64,000 nt of DNA from Ancylobacter novellus (GCA_003241695.1 QFPN01000008.1:1-64000); one strand, 5' to 3'. Positions 16,870-25,096 are shown, counted from the stretch's first letter. A program made the numbers and translations. Notes: generated by a model from the letters alone, not told the origin.

Positions 16870-17606
16870 GGCCGCCTTCCTCCGGGGGGCGGCGCCTCGC
16901 CGCGAAAGTCTCCGCCGTTGTTGTCGCGCGCGCGGATGGTCAGCGGACCGCCGGCCGCGCGGACGAGCAGCGTGAGGACGGGATCGGGCGCCACGGCTTC
17001 CGACAGCGCGAGCCGGGCGAGCGGCGCGCCCGCCGCGTCGGCGATCTCCACGGTCTCGATGAAATAGGCCGGCACGCCGGGAATCATGCCGTTGTCCATC
17101 GGATGGCTGATCCGGAACCGCAAGCGCGTTCCGTCCGCGCCGTCCGCCCACGCTCGCGCCCGGATCTGCCCGGCGCCCGAAAGGTCTGCGCGTGCCAGCC
17201 CCGGCGGCTTGACCGAACAGCCGCCGCCGGCCGCGTCGAGATAGGCCCCGCCGACGCGCCATTCGCCGCCCCGCCGCACGGCGGCGTGGATGGCGGTGCC
17301 CTGCTCGATCTTCATCCGCAACGCGACGAAGGGCGCCGCGGCGACCGGCGTCAGACGCAGGGTCAGCGGAAAGGGGTTGAGGTCGGCGATGACGAGGATT
17401 TCGTCGACCGGACCGTCGAGGCCGCGGGCGTCGACGGTGAGCGGAACCTGCGTCTGGTCCTCGGTCACCGGCGGCAGCAGCACCTTGACCCTCGGATCGA
17501 ACGCGACCGGCGCGGCGCCGAGATAGGCGTCGACCATCGAGGGCCACAACGGGGAATTGGCCGGATCGCGGCTCGATGCGAGAGGCTCGCCCACGGCTTG
17601 CGTCAT
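16866..17606 (-). CDS. quinoprotein dehydrogenase-associated SoxYZ-like carrier
   Basis: 246 residues with a SoxY-like N-terminal half (LTLRLTPVAAAPFVALRMKI, and AAGGGCSVKPPG, in which the Cys would be the carrier thiol) and a SoxZ-like C-terminal half (RISHPMDNGMIPGVPAYFIE). Such fused SoxYZ-like proteins occur in PQQ alcohol-oxidation clusters, though their cargo is not established. No obvious signal peptide is seen in the frame as called. It overlaps both neighbours by four bases. Confidence 0.86.
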   Translation of the reverse strand: MTQAVGEPLASSRDPANSPLWPSMVDAYLGAAPVAFDPRVKVLLPPVTEDQTQVPLTVDARGLDGPVDEILVIADLNPFPLTLRLTPVAAAPFVALRMKIEQGTAIHAAVRRGGEWRVGGAYLDAAGGGCSVKPPGLARADLSGAGQIRARAWADGADGTRLRFRISHPMDNGMIPGVPAYFIETVEIADAAGAPLARLALSEAVAPDPVLTLLVRAAGGPLTIRARDNNGGDFRGEAPPPGGRRP

Positions 17607-18178
17607 CTCGCGGCTCCCCCGCTCGCCACGTCGGGGGCGAGCGGAGGCACGGGCCAGGGATCGCCGGCGACGAGCGGACGGCCTGCGTCTCTCCAGCCGT
17701 CCGTTCCTTCCTCGAACCGGTAGAGCCGTTCGTAACCAAGCGACGCCGCGCGCTTCACCGCGTTCCAGGACATCCAGCAGTCGGCCATGCAGTAGAAGAT
17801 CAGCGGCCGGTCCGTACGCGCCCCCGAGATGCGGGCGAGCGACGCCTCGAAATAGGCCGCGATCCGCGGTTCAAGCGTTCCGCGCCCGACCTCCGGCAGC
17901 CAGACCGAGCCGGGAATGTTCCGGCGCTCTTCGACCAGTCGCCATGCGCCGGTCTCCGGATCGAAGCCCGCGCGCGCCGGCATGACGTCGACCAAAGCGG
18001 CGTTCTCGTCCCGGACCAGCCTGTCGACCTTGGCGAGCGTCGCGGTCGCGCCGCCTTCGAGCGGCCGGTCGACCGGCGCGCGATATCGATCGGTCCGGTA
18101 GCCCGTCGCCGCGTCGAACTCTGCGGCGGAAGCCGCCGTCGCGATCAGGATCGCGGCTGCGGCCAGCGCCCGATTCAT
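17603..18178 (-). CDS. PQQ-catabolism-associated CXXCW-motif (rhodanese-like) protein
   Basis: 191 residues with a Sec signal (MNRALAAAAILIATAASAA). The central part reads as a rhodanese-like fold with the family's Cys-rich motif, here IFYCMADCWMSWNAVKRA (C-x3-C-W). This family is found next to quinoprotein alcohol dehydrogenases and is thought to act in the periplasm, but its function is unknown. It overlaps the genes on either side (ATGA). Confidence 0.86.
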   Translation of the reverse strand: MNRALAAAAILIATAASAAEFDAATGYRTDRYRAPVDRPLEGGATATLAKVDRLVRDENAALVDVMPARAGFDPETGAWRLVEERRNIPGSVWLPEVGRGTLEPRIAAYFEASLARISGARTDRPLIFYCMADCWMSWNAVKRAASLGYERLYRFEEGTDGWRDAGRPLVAGDPWPVPPLAPDVASGGAAR

Positions 18179-18870
18179 GGCGCGTCCCGCGCCGCGAGCG
18201 CCGCGGCGAGGTCGTTCTTCGCCGTTTCGATCACGATCTGCGTCCGGCTGAGAACGCCGAGCTTCCTGATGATCTCCGAAACGTGCGCCTTGACGGTCGA
18301 CTCGCCGATTCCGAGTTCCGCGGCGATCTCGCGGTTGAGGCTGCCGCGCCGGATCAGGACCAGCACCCGTTCCTGCGCAGGGGTGAGCTTGGCGAGCCCT
18401 TCGGCGATCCGCTTCGCCGTGCGGCGCGCGCTCGACGCCTCGTCGCAGCCGTTCGCATTCGGCATGTAGATCTTGCCGCTCAGGACTCTGCCGATCGCCT
18501 CGGCGAGCACGGCGCGGCCTGCGGCCTTCGGCACGAACCCCGAAGCCCCGAGGCAGAGCGTCTCGTGCGTCGCGCTCGGCTCCTCGAGACCGGACACGAT
18601 CAGCACCGGCACGGACGGGAACTCCTTGCGCAGCCGGATGAGGCCGTCATATCCCCCGCTCCCGCTCTGGAGCGAAAGATCGAGCAGCACGAGGTCGACG
18701 TCCGGCGCGCCGACGAGCGCCTCGCGCGCGGCGTCGATCGTGTCGGCCTCCTCGATCGCCGCTCCCGGAAACGAGGCGGCGAGCGCGCTTTTCAGCGCTT
18801 CGCGGAACAGCGGATGGTCGTCCACGACCACGAAGCGCTTCGGCTCGATGGCGGCCTCGGTCTCGATCAT
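18175..18870 (-). CDS. LuxR-type response regulator of the alcohol-oxidation operon
   Basis: 231 residues from the ATG at 18870 (overlapping the upstream stop). Receiver: VVVDDHPLFREALK, Asp64 in VLLDLSLQSG, Lys in GFVPKAAG. C-terminal HTH: LTPAQERVLVLIRRGSLNRE and ELGIGESTVKAHVSEIIRKL. This is the AgmR/ExaE (EraR) type that activates quinoprotein ethanol dehydrogenase genes in Pseudomonas. It is a close paralogue of the regulator at 26411-27121. Confidence 0.9.
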   Translation of the reverse strand: MIETEAAIEPKRFVVVDDHPLFREALKSALAASFPGAAIEEADTIDAAREALVGAPDVDLVLLDLSLQSGSGGYDGLIRLRKEFPSVPVLIVSGLEEPSATHETLCLGASGFVPKAAGRAVLAEAIGRVLSGKIYMPNANGCDEASSARRTAKRIAEGLAKLTPAQERVLVLIRRGSLNREIAAELGIGESTVKAHVSEIIRKLGVLSRTQIVIETAKNDLAAALAARDAP

Positions 18871-19178
18871 CGCCTCGGCCCCAGCATCTCGAGGTTGTCG
18901 AACGACTTCTTGATGGTCAGCACCTTGCAGGCCCATTCATCGTTCTCCTCCGGACAGCCGATCTCGACTCCGTCAGGGTAAAAAGTCCGGTTGGCGCATT
19001 CGCCGACGAAGCGCTCGACTTCGCCCTCTGCCGGCGTGACGCGCTTCAGCGCGGTCAGGCCGCAATCGGTCCGGAAGTTCAGCATGCGCGCGATCTGATA
19101 ATCCTTGATCTCGGCTCGCGCCGCCCCGGCCGCCAGCATGATCGCGGCGAAAGCCGCGCCCAGGACGGCCGGAAGCAT
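18867..19178 (-). CDS. small exported protein of unknown function
   Basis: 103 residues with a signal peptide (MLPAVLGAAFAAIMLAAGAA). The mature part contains four Cys (RTDCGLTAL, VGECANRTF, EIGCPEEND, WACKVL), enough for two disulfides. I do not recognise the family. It lies between the cytochrome c gene and the LuxR regulator and overlaps the latter, so it is likely a periplasmic accessory of the alcohol oxidation system. Confidence 0.68.
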   Translation of the reverse strand: MLPAVLGAAFAAIMLAAGAARAEIKDYQIARMLNFRTDCGLTALKRVTPAEGEVERFVGECANRTFYPDGVEIGCPEENDEWACKVLTIKKSFDNLEMLGPRR

Positions 19179-19186
19179 CGCCGATT

Positions 19187-19600
19187 TCAATCCTTCGGCC
19201 GCGTTTCGACATAGGTGCGGATCGCCCAGATCGCGTCGGGGCTGAGAATTTCGCCGAACGGAGGCATCCGCACCCGCCCGTCGCGTGACGCCCCGCCGGC
19301 CACGCGGGCGTAGAACCACTGGTCTCCGGTCGCGTCGCTCGGAAGCTCGCGCAAGTCGGGCGCCATGCCGCCCGACTTGACGTCGAGACCGTGGCACCGG
19401 GCGCAGTTCTGGTTGTAGCCGCCGGCGCCGATGTCGGAGGCCAGCGCGTTGCCGCGATAGGGATTGGTTTCGTAGAACTCGTCCTTGAGGGTCGGCAGCC
19501 CTTCGGTGCTGAACGGAGAGGGCGCGCCGTCGCCATGGGCTCTGGCGGCTCCCGTGGAGCACACGCCGAGCAACATTCCGATAACGATGGCTTTCAACAT
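19187..19600 (-). CDS. pedF: cytochrome c-550 (PedF-type) electron acceptor
   Basis: 137 residues, signal peptide ~1-21. The haem c site is NQNCARCHGLD and the distal Met is probably in VRMPPFGEILS. The preceding segment ETNPYRGN and the overall length match the PedF-type cytochrome linked to quinoprotein ethanol dehydrogenases. It probably carries electrons from the dehydrogenase to the terminal oxidase. ATG at 19600. Confidence 0.88.
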   Translation of the reverse strand: MLKAIVIGMLLGVCSTGAARAHGDGAPSPFSTEGLPTLKDEFYETNPYRGNALASDIGAGGYNQNCARCHGLDVKSGGMAPDLRELPSDATGDQWFYARVAGGASRDGRVRMPPFGEILSPDAIWAIRTYVETRPKD

Positions 19601-19634
19601 GATTTCGATCCTTGTCTGACGGACGCGCCCCGGC

Positions 19635-20072
19635 TCACGGCAGAGGCTCGATCCAGACGCGCCAGCTCTCGGCGCCATTGATGTGCAACGAATACTTTCC
19701 GGGCTTGTCGATCATGTAGCTGTCGTCTCCGCCGCCGCCGATGTGCAGGTTCTGGACGACATCGCCGCGTTCATCCTTGAGGTACATGACGAAGATCACC
19801 CCATCGCTTTCGAATCGAAGCCGCGTCGGCCGGTCGATCTCGAAGAGGTCCGTCTGCAACGTCAGCCGCCCCTGGAAGGTCGGAGGCGTCAGCCTGTCGG
19901 CGAGCCGGTCGTAGCAAGCGAGCTTTCCCGTGAGCTCCGTCATCTCCCGGCATGCTGCGAAGGACCGCTTGAGTTCGACCTCGAAGCGCTGTTCGGCGGC
20001 CGCCGGTCCCGCGACGGAGAGAGCCGCCGCGACCGCCGCCGGTCCGAACCAGGGCGCGCGGCGGAGCCTCAC
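19635..20072 (-). CDS. exported protein of unknown function
   Basis: 145 residues with a signal peptide ending AAAEQ (about residue 27). A CREMTELTGKLACYDRLADR segment resembles the Cys-x-L-x-x-x-x-x-R-L-x-C-Y-D motif of several small periplasmic proteins. The remainder (RLRFESDGVIFVMYLKDERG, ending YSLHINGAESWRVWIEPLP) looks like an all-beta domain. It sits between the cytochrome and the pentapeptide-repeat gene, overlapping the latter. Function not known. Confidence 0.7.
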   Translation of the reverse strand: MRLRRAPWFGPAAVAAALSVAGPAAAEQRFEVELKRSFAACREMTELTGKLACYDRLADRLTPPTFQGRLTLQTDLFEIDRPTRLRFESDGVIFVMYLKDERGDVVQNLHIGGGGDDSYMIDKPGKYSLHINGAESWRVWIEPLP

Positions 20073-20761
20073 GGCCGTTTCGGCTTTTCGACCGCTTGTT
20101 CAGGGAATTGCCGCCAGACCGGCTCGTTGGTCTGCCAGTATTGCGGGCAGGTCGAACAATCCTCCATCCAGGCGTCCTGGAAGATCGCGAAACGGATCGA
20201 CGCCCCCTCCATCGAGGCGCCCGTCAGATCGACCTCGTAGAACTTCGCCTCCTGGAGATCGGCGTTGGTGAAGTTGGCGCGCTGGAACTGGGCGCGCTTG
20301 GCCTGCACCATTTCGAGCACGGCGACGGTGAAGTCGGCTTCCGCGAAGTCGGCGCCGGCGATGCGGGCGTGATCGAGATTGGCGCCGACGAACTTCGCGC
20401 CCCTCGCCTTCGCCCCCTGCATGAAGGCGATCTGGAGCTGCGCGCCGGAAAGATCGGCCCCGCCGAGATTCGCCCCGCGGAGGTTCGCGTGGCGGAGGTC
20501 GGCGCGGGCGAGCTTGGCGCCCGACAGGTCCGCCTCGGACAGGTCGGCGTCCTTGAGATCGGCGTGGCGCAGATCGGCGCCCTGGCATCGGGCCTTCGGC
20601 GCGATCGTGCAGCCGTTGACGATCCAGGGATTAGGCCTCGGCTCCTCGTTCACGATGACGGTCTGGGACAACGCAGGACCGGCGAAGGCGGCGAGCGCCG
20701 CAGCCGCGGCGAGCGCCCCCAGAACCCGACGCCTGACGCGCGGGTCGGTCTCGATGGACAT
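20069..20761 (-). CDS. exported pentapeptide-repeat protein
   Basis: 230 residues. Signal peptide ~1-32. Residues ~60-190 are tandem A(D/N)Lxx repeats (ADLRHADLKDADLSEADLSG and on), which form a right-handed quadrilateral beta helix. The C-terminal part has two Cys (EDCSTCPQYWQ). The export signal and its position next to the alcohol dehydrogenase suggest a periplasmic scaffold or partner. It ends four bases into the next gene. Confidence 0.85.
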   Translation of the reverse strand: MSIETDPRVRRRVLGALAAAAALAAFAGPALSQTVIVNEEPRPNPWIVNGCTIAPKARCQGADLRHADLKDADLSEADLSGAKLARADLRHANLRGANLGGADLSGAQLQIAFMQGAKARGAKFVGANLDHARIAGADFAEADFTVAVLEMVQAKRAQFQRANFTNADLQEAKFYEVDLTGASMEGASIRFAIFQDAWMEDCSTCPQYWQTNEPVWRQFPEQAVEKPKRP

Positions 20762-20846
20762 CTCGGTCTCTTTTCTTTGCTTGGCGCGAAGAAAGGACCG
20801 GCGGCGCCGACGTCAGGGGGTTGGCTTCCGGCGCCGCCGGCGAGAA

Positions 20847-20877
20847 CGGGCGGCCCGGGGGAGATCCCGGCCGCCCG
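20847..20877 (-). terminator. hairpin after the alcohol dehydrogenase gene
   Basis: CGGGCGGCC pairs with GGCCGCCCG and the stem is extended by GGG/CCC across a one-base bulge, giving a ~12-bp GC stem ten bases beyond the dehydrogenase stop. No T-run follows on the minus strand, so it may be an mRNA-stabilising or attenuating hairpin that lowers read-through into the downstream genes. Confidence 0.6.
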
Positions 20878-20886
20878 AAGTCTGGT

Positions 20887-22785
20887 TCAGTTCCGGGCGG
20901 TGCGCTGCGGCACTTCGAACACCCAGAACGAACCGCCCTGGCTCACGAGCTTGGTCTGGTCGGCCATGTCGCCGCCCCAGAGCGGCACGGCGCCGCCGTA
21001 GCCGGAGGCGATCGCGACATACTGCTTGCCGTCGAGCTCGAAGGTCACGGGGACCGAGACCACGCCCGAGCCGGTCTGGAACTTCCAGAGCTCCTTGCCG
21101 GTCTTGGCGTCGGCCGCCTTGAAGTAGCCGTCCGACGTTCCGAAGAACACCAGGCCGCCCTTCGTGGTCATCGTGCCGGACCAGAGCGGCATGGGCTCGA
21201 GATGCTCCCACACGATCTTGCCGGTCTTAGGGTCGAGCGCGCGGAGAGCGCCGACATGGGTGTCGAACTTGCGCTGGATGCGGAAGCCCTGGCCGAGATA
21301 GGCGGCGCCCTTCTTATAGGTGACGTTCTCGGTCCAATAGTCTTCCTGCCAGTCGTTCGACGGGATGTAGAACAGGCCGGTGTCCTGGCTGTAGGACATC
21401 GGGTTCCAGTTCTTGCCGCCGAGGAAGTTCGGCGTGACCTTGATCGGCTTGCCCTTGGCTTCGCCCTTCTCCGGGGCCGGCGGGCGCTGGCCCTCGACCT
21501 CGATCGGACGGCCGGTCTTGCTGTCGATGCCCTTCGCCCAGGTGATTTCGCGGACGAACGGGTAGGCGGCGATGAAGCCTTCCGCCTGCTTGTGGATCTT
21601 GCCGCCGCGTTCCGTGAGCTTGTCGGTGTCGGTCAGGAAGAAGAAGCCGTTGCGGTCGGCGTGCGCGCCGGCGCGAACGGTCTTCCCGTCCTTCTCGAGA
21701 TCGAACAGGATGATCTCGTTGTTGCCCGAATAGTCCCAGGCGTCGTTCGGGGTGTGAGCGTAGAAGCCGACCGGCTCGCCGGTCGAGGGCTCGATGTAGA
21801 TCTGGCCTGAGGTGTAAAGGCTGTCATAGGGCTTGTAGTCGCCGCCCGGACCCGAACGATAATGGTAGTTCCACGGCGCCGGGTTGCCGGTGCCCACGAC
21901 GATCGTGTTGGTCTTCTCGTCGTAGATCGGGCTCTGCCAGGGGGCGCCGCCGCCGTGGCTCCAGGCCTCGACCTTGCCGGTCTTGGTTTCCTTGGAGTCC
22001 GGCCAAGAGGGGGCCTTGGGGTCGCCCGTCGGGGTCGACTCCTTGCCGTTCAGGCGGCCGACATGGCCCTCGACCATCGGGCGCTTCCAGATTTCCTCGC
22101 CGGTCTCGAGGTCTCGCGCGTAGAGCGCCCCGACGGCGCCGAACTCGTCGCCCGAGTTGCCGTGCACCAGCATGACCTTGCCGGTCTTGGCGTCCTTGAT
22201 CACGACGGGCGCGCCGGTGAAGGCGTAGCCGGCCTGATGATCGTCGAACTTCTTGTTCCACACGACCTTGCCGGTCTTGCGGTCGAGCGCGACCATCGAA
22301 GCGTCGAGCGTGCCGAAGTAGATCTTGTCGCCGTAGATCGCCGCGCCGCGGCTCACCACGTCGCAGCACGGACGGATGTCGTCGGGCAGGCGGTGAGCGT
22401 AGGACCAGATCTTCTTGCCCGTCTTGGCGTCGAGCGCGAAGATGCGGCTGTAGGACGCCGTGATGTAGATGATCCCGTCGCGCACCAGCGCCTGGCCTTC
22501 CTGGCCGCGCTGCTTCTCGTCGCCGAACGAGAACGACCACTTGGGCTTCATCCCGGCGACGTTCTCGGTGTTGATCTGGTCGAGCGTGGAATAACGCTGC
22601 GCCTTCACGCCGAGGCCGTACATCAGCACGTCGTCGTTGGTCTTCTGGTCGTTCAGAATGTCTTCCCAGGTGACCGGGCGCTGTTCCGGCAACTCGGCGA
22701 GCGCGGGCGCCGCCGTCGCCAGCAACAAGGCCGACACGCCGGCAAGCAGCATCCCCCGGGCGCCGGGTGTTTCGATCTTGCTCAT
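20887..22785 (-). CDS. exaA: PQQ-dependent alcohol (ethanol-type) dehydrogenase
   Basis: 632 residues from the ATG at 22785, which has GGAGGAA a few bases upstream. Signal peptide ~1-30 (ends PALAELPEQ). The eight-bladed propeller is complete with tryptophan-docking motifs and the adjacent disulfide RPCCDVV (Cys140-Cys141) under PQQ. The catalytic Asp351 lies in NDAWDYSGNNE; position +2 is Ser353, whereas lanthanide enzymes (XoxF, PedH) carry Asp there. So this is probably the calcium-using PedE/ExaA type. PedF cytochrome, CXXCW protein and SoxYZ-like genes downstream fit an ethanol or other primary-alcohol oxidation system. Confidence 0.92.
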   Translation of the reverse strand: MSKIETPGARGMLLAGVSALLLATAAPALAELPEQRPVTWEDILNDQKTNDDVLMYGLGVKAQRYSTLDQINTENVAGMKPKWSFSFGDEKQRGQEGQALVRDGIIYITASYSRIFALDAKTGKKIWSYAHRLPDDIRPCCDVVSRGAAIYGDKIYFGTLDASMVALDRKTGKVVWNKKFDDHQAGYAFTGAPVVIKDAKTGKVMLVHGNSGDEFGAVGALYARDLETGEEIWKRPMVEGHVGRLNGKESTPTGDPKAPSWPDSKETKTGKVEAWSHGGGAPWQSPIYDEKTNTIVVGTGNPAPWNYHYRSGPGGDYKPYDSLYTSGQIYIEPSTGEPVGFYAHTPNDAWDYSGNNEIILFDLEKDGKTVRAGAHADRNGFFFLTDTDKLTERGGKIHKQAEGFIAAYPFVREITWAKGIDSKTGRPIEVEGQRPPAPEKGEAKGKPIKVTPNFLGGKNWNPMSYSQDTGLFYIPSNDWQEDYWTENVTYKKGAAYLGQGFRIQRKFDTHVGALRALDPKTGKIVWEHLEPMPLWSGTMTTKGGLVFFGTSDGYFKAADAKTGKELWKFQTGSGVVSVPVTFELDGKQYVAIASGYGGAVPLWGGDMADQTKLVSQGGSFWVFEVPQRTARN

Positions 22786-22981
22786 CGTTTCCTCCCCGCG
22801 GCCTGTTCCCTGTGGTCGACCGCTTGGAGCAGAGCTAAAAATAAAACCTCCCATGTTTCATGAGAAAATTCTCATTCAAAAACTGTTCTTAGGCGCCACG
22901 AAAATAATAGCATGACATGATATCTTATCATATTTTTATCATAATAAAATAATCTATGGTATATTATTTACAATATCAAAA
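22786..22981. promoter_or_regulatory. AT-rich promoter region of the alcohol dehydrogenase operon
   Basis: This stretch is strikingly AT-rich compared with the flanks. It holds a perfect 7-bp inverted repeat ATGAGAA-AA-TTCTCAT at 22860-22875 and a 6-bp one ATGATA-TCT-TATCAT at 22917-22931, followed by another TTATCAT copy. They are good candidates for operators of the flanking regulators. No gene is seen in it. Confidence 0.55.
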
Positions 22982-23659
22982 TTACGTGCGTTGACGCGAG
23001 CTTTCGATGCAATCTAGTCGAAACCCCTCTCCGCGGACAGATCTGATCTGCACGTTGGAGCCGAGCTCGACGAGCTTCCGGCGCGCGTAGCCGACATAGA
23101 CGTCGACCAGATTGCCGGTGACCCCGGCCGGCGCGCCCCATGCGTCGCGGATCACGTCCTCACGCCTGACGACCCCTCCTTCCGCCCGCGCGAGCAGGAC
23201 GAGCAGGTCCGCTTCGCGTTTCGTCAGCCCAGTGGCCCGATCGTCGACCCTCAGCTCGAGGGCGGTCTGATCCACGACCACGGACGCGTGCGCGAGCAGC
23301 GGCGTCGCGACGCCGTAGGCCGATCGGCGGCCGAAAGCGCGGAGCTTCGCGACCAGTTCCCTGAAGTGGAAGGGCTTGAACAGGCAGTCGTCGACGCCGG
23401 CCTCGTAGGCTGCGAGCCTTCTCTCGACGTCGTCGCCGTCCGCCAGCGCGAGCTGCAGAACCGCCGGGCGGCGCATTCGCATGCCGGCGATGAAGCCGAG
23501 CGGCTCGGCGTCCAGCGTCCTGGCGAGGATCAGGACCGCCTGGGCCGATCCGGCGTCCTCGATCGAGACGAGCGGCTCCAGGCGCATCGCCTCCGCCGTC
23601 AGGGCCGAGATGATGTAATCGTTGTTTCCGGAACAGAAATCGGCGACGGCGACGATCAT
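22982..23659 (-). CDS. OmpR-like winged-helix regulator with degenerate receiver
   Basis: 225 residues. The C-terminal ~100 residues are a clear OmpR/PhoB DNA-binding domain (LTKREADLLVLLARAEGGVV, VDVYVGYARRKL, IRSVRGEGFRL). The N-terminal part has receiver length and keeps the switch Lys region (DDCLFKPFHFREL), but the acidic pair is absent (MIVAVADFCSGN) and the expected phospho-Asp after strand 3 is Ala46 (AVLILARTLD). So control by phosphorylation is unlikely. It lies upstream of and co-oriented with the alcohol dehydrogenase operon and probably regulates it. Confidence 0.85.
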   Translation of the reverse strand: MIVAVADFCSGNNDYIISALTAEAMRLEPLVSIEDAGSAQAVLILARTLDAEPLGFIAGMRMRRPAVLQLALADGDDVERRLAAYEAGVDDCLFKPFHFRELVAKLRAFGRRSAYGVATPLLAHASVVVDQTALELRVDDRATGLTKREADLLVLLARAEGGVVRREDVIRDAWGAPAGVTGNLVDVYVGYARRKLVELGSNVQIRSVRGEGFRLDCIESSRQRT

Positions 23660-23935
23660 GCGCGCCCTTCTTCTTGTCTTCTCTCAGACCTGTTACGCAG
23701 AAAGAATAAGCACGGACACGGTCCGACCAGATATTATTATGATCGTCTAACAGACGACGCCCGGCAAGCCGAACCCGCCGCGGCTGCGCTTGGCGGCGTG
23801 GAGGCCTCCCGCGTTCTGGACTGCCTCTAAGGTTGCGGTCTTGGCGCTCCGAAACCGCTTTGTTTTCGGAGCCCGTTCTCGCACAGTGACCGAAAGGCGC
23901 GGCGTCCAAAGACCGCGCCAGAAAAGGAGGGAGTC
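23660..23935. promoter_or_regulatory. divergent spacer between the OmpR-like gene and nosP
   Basis: 276 bases. It contains an inverted repeat TCGTCT-AAC-AGACGA (23743-23757), just after an AT-rich block, and a stronger hairpin at 23846-23872. A GGAGGGA ribosome binding site at about 23926-23932 precedes the TTG start of nosP. No gene is seen. Confidence 0.45.
23846..23872 (+). other. 9-bp stem hairpin in the nosP leader
   Basis: GCTCCGAAA pairs perfectly with TTTCGGAGC across a nine-base loop, 63 bases before the nosP start. It could act as an attenuator, an RNA stabiliser or a DNA operator. No T-run follows. Confidence 0.45.
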
Positions 23936-25096
23936 TTGGCGCAGGCGCGATCCACGCAGCATCCGTGCGGGGTGCAGGTGGCGTGGGTGGAGGAGACCTC
24001 AGCCGAGGTCGCCGTGCGGCTGAGCGCCGAGGCGATCGACCGTTCGCGCGTCGCCCATGTCGTCGCTTTCTTTTCTCCGGTCTTCGACGACGTCGCGCTC
24101 GCCGCGGCGCTGGCGCTTCATTTTCCCGGCGCGCAGGTCGCGGGATGCTCGAGCGCCGGCGAGATCAGCCCGGCCGGCGCCCTCGATTCGGGACTGGTCA
24201 TCGTCGCCTTCCCGAAGAAGGGCTTCCGGATCGTCTCGACGCTTCTCGAGGGCGTGACCGATCTCGACGTCGAAAGGACCGCGACGTCGGTCCGGGACCT
24301 GCGCCGCCGGCTCGACGCCCTGTCGCCCGCGCCGCGCGGCGAGCGTTTCGCGATGTCGCTGATCGACGGGCTGGCGAACGCCGAAGAGCGCGTGGTCACG
24401 GTGATCGACCAGGCGCTCGACGGCATTCCCCTGGTCGGCGGATCTGCGGGCGACGACCTCTCCTTCGACCAGTCGGCGCTGATCTACGACGGCGTGGTCC
24501 ACACCGGGGCCGCGATCCTGCTGATCGTGGAGACCGACTTCCCGATCCGGATCTTCAAGACCGACAATTTTGAGCCGACCGACATCAAGTTCGTGGTCAC
24601 CGCCTCAGACGGCGAGAGCCGCACGGTCAGCGAGCTGAACGCGGAACCCGCGGCGCTCGAATACGCCATGGCGGTGGGGCTCGATCCCGCGCGGCTGTCG
24701 CCGATGAGCTTCGCGTCCCATCCGCTCGTGGTGCGGGTCGGCGGCGAGTATTTCTGCCGGTCGATCCGCAGGCTCAATCCCGACGGATCGCTGTCGTTCT
24801 TCTGCGCGATCGACCAGGGACTCGTGCTGACCCTCGCCAAGCCGCAGGACGTGATCGAGGTCACCCGCGCCGAACTCGCCCGCGTCGACGCCGAACTTGG
24901 CGGGATCGACCTCGTGATCGGCTTCGACTGCGTGCTGCGCCGCCTCGACGCCGAGATCCGCCAGAAGCGGCGGACGATCTCGGAACTCTACCGGCAGTAC
25001 AACGTCGTCGGCTTCGAGACCTACGGCGAACAGTACCGGTCCATGCACCTGAACCAGACGTTCACCGGCGTCGCGATCGGCGTCGCGGCGTCATGA
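23936..25096 (+). CDS. nosP: FIST-domain protein, NosP-type nitric oxide sensor
   Basis: 386 residues, TTG start at 23936 supported by AAAAGGAGGGA upstream. FIST_N (residues ~25-220: AGCSSAGEISPAGALDSGLV, GGSAGDDLSF) and FIST_C (~225-365: EPAALEYAMAVGLDPA, SFFCAIDQGLVLTLAKPQD) are both complete. NosP proteins bind haem and nitric oxide and inhibit a co-encoded kinase. Here the next gene, overlapping by four bases, is exactly such a hybrid kinase. In Pseudomonas aeruginosa the nosP-nahK pair also lies beside the PQQ ethanol-oxidation genes. Confidence 0.85.
   Translation: MAQARSTQHPCGVQVAWVEETSAEVAVRLSAEAIDRSRVAHVVAFFSPVFDDVALAAALALHFPGAQVAGCSSAGEISPAGALDSGLVIVAFPKKGFRIVSTLLEGVTDLDVERTATSVRDLRRRLDALSPAPRGERFAMSLIDGLANAEERVVTVIDQALDGIPLVGGSAGDDLSFDQSALIYDGVVHTGAAILLIVETDFPIRIFKTDNFEPTDIKFVVTASDGESRTVSELNAEPAALEYAMAVGLDPARLSPMSFASHPLVVRVGGEYFCRSIRRLNPDGSLSFFCAIDQGLVLTLAKPQDVIEVTRAELARVDAELGGIDLVIGFDCVLRRLDAEIRQKRRTISELYRQYNVVGFETYGEQYRSMHLNQTFTGVAIGVAAS

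Noticed and set aside
20240..20600. Short tandem DNA repeats that could suggest a CRISPR-like array
   Set aside because: They encode pentapeptide repeats of a single reading frame; units are degenerate and have no spacers.
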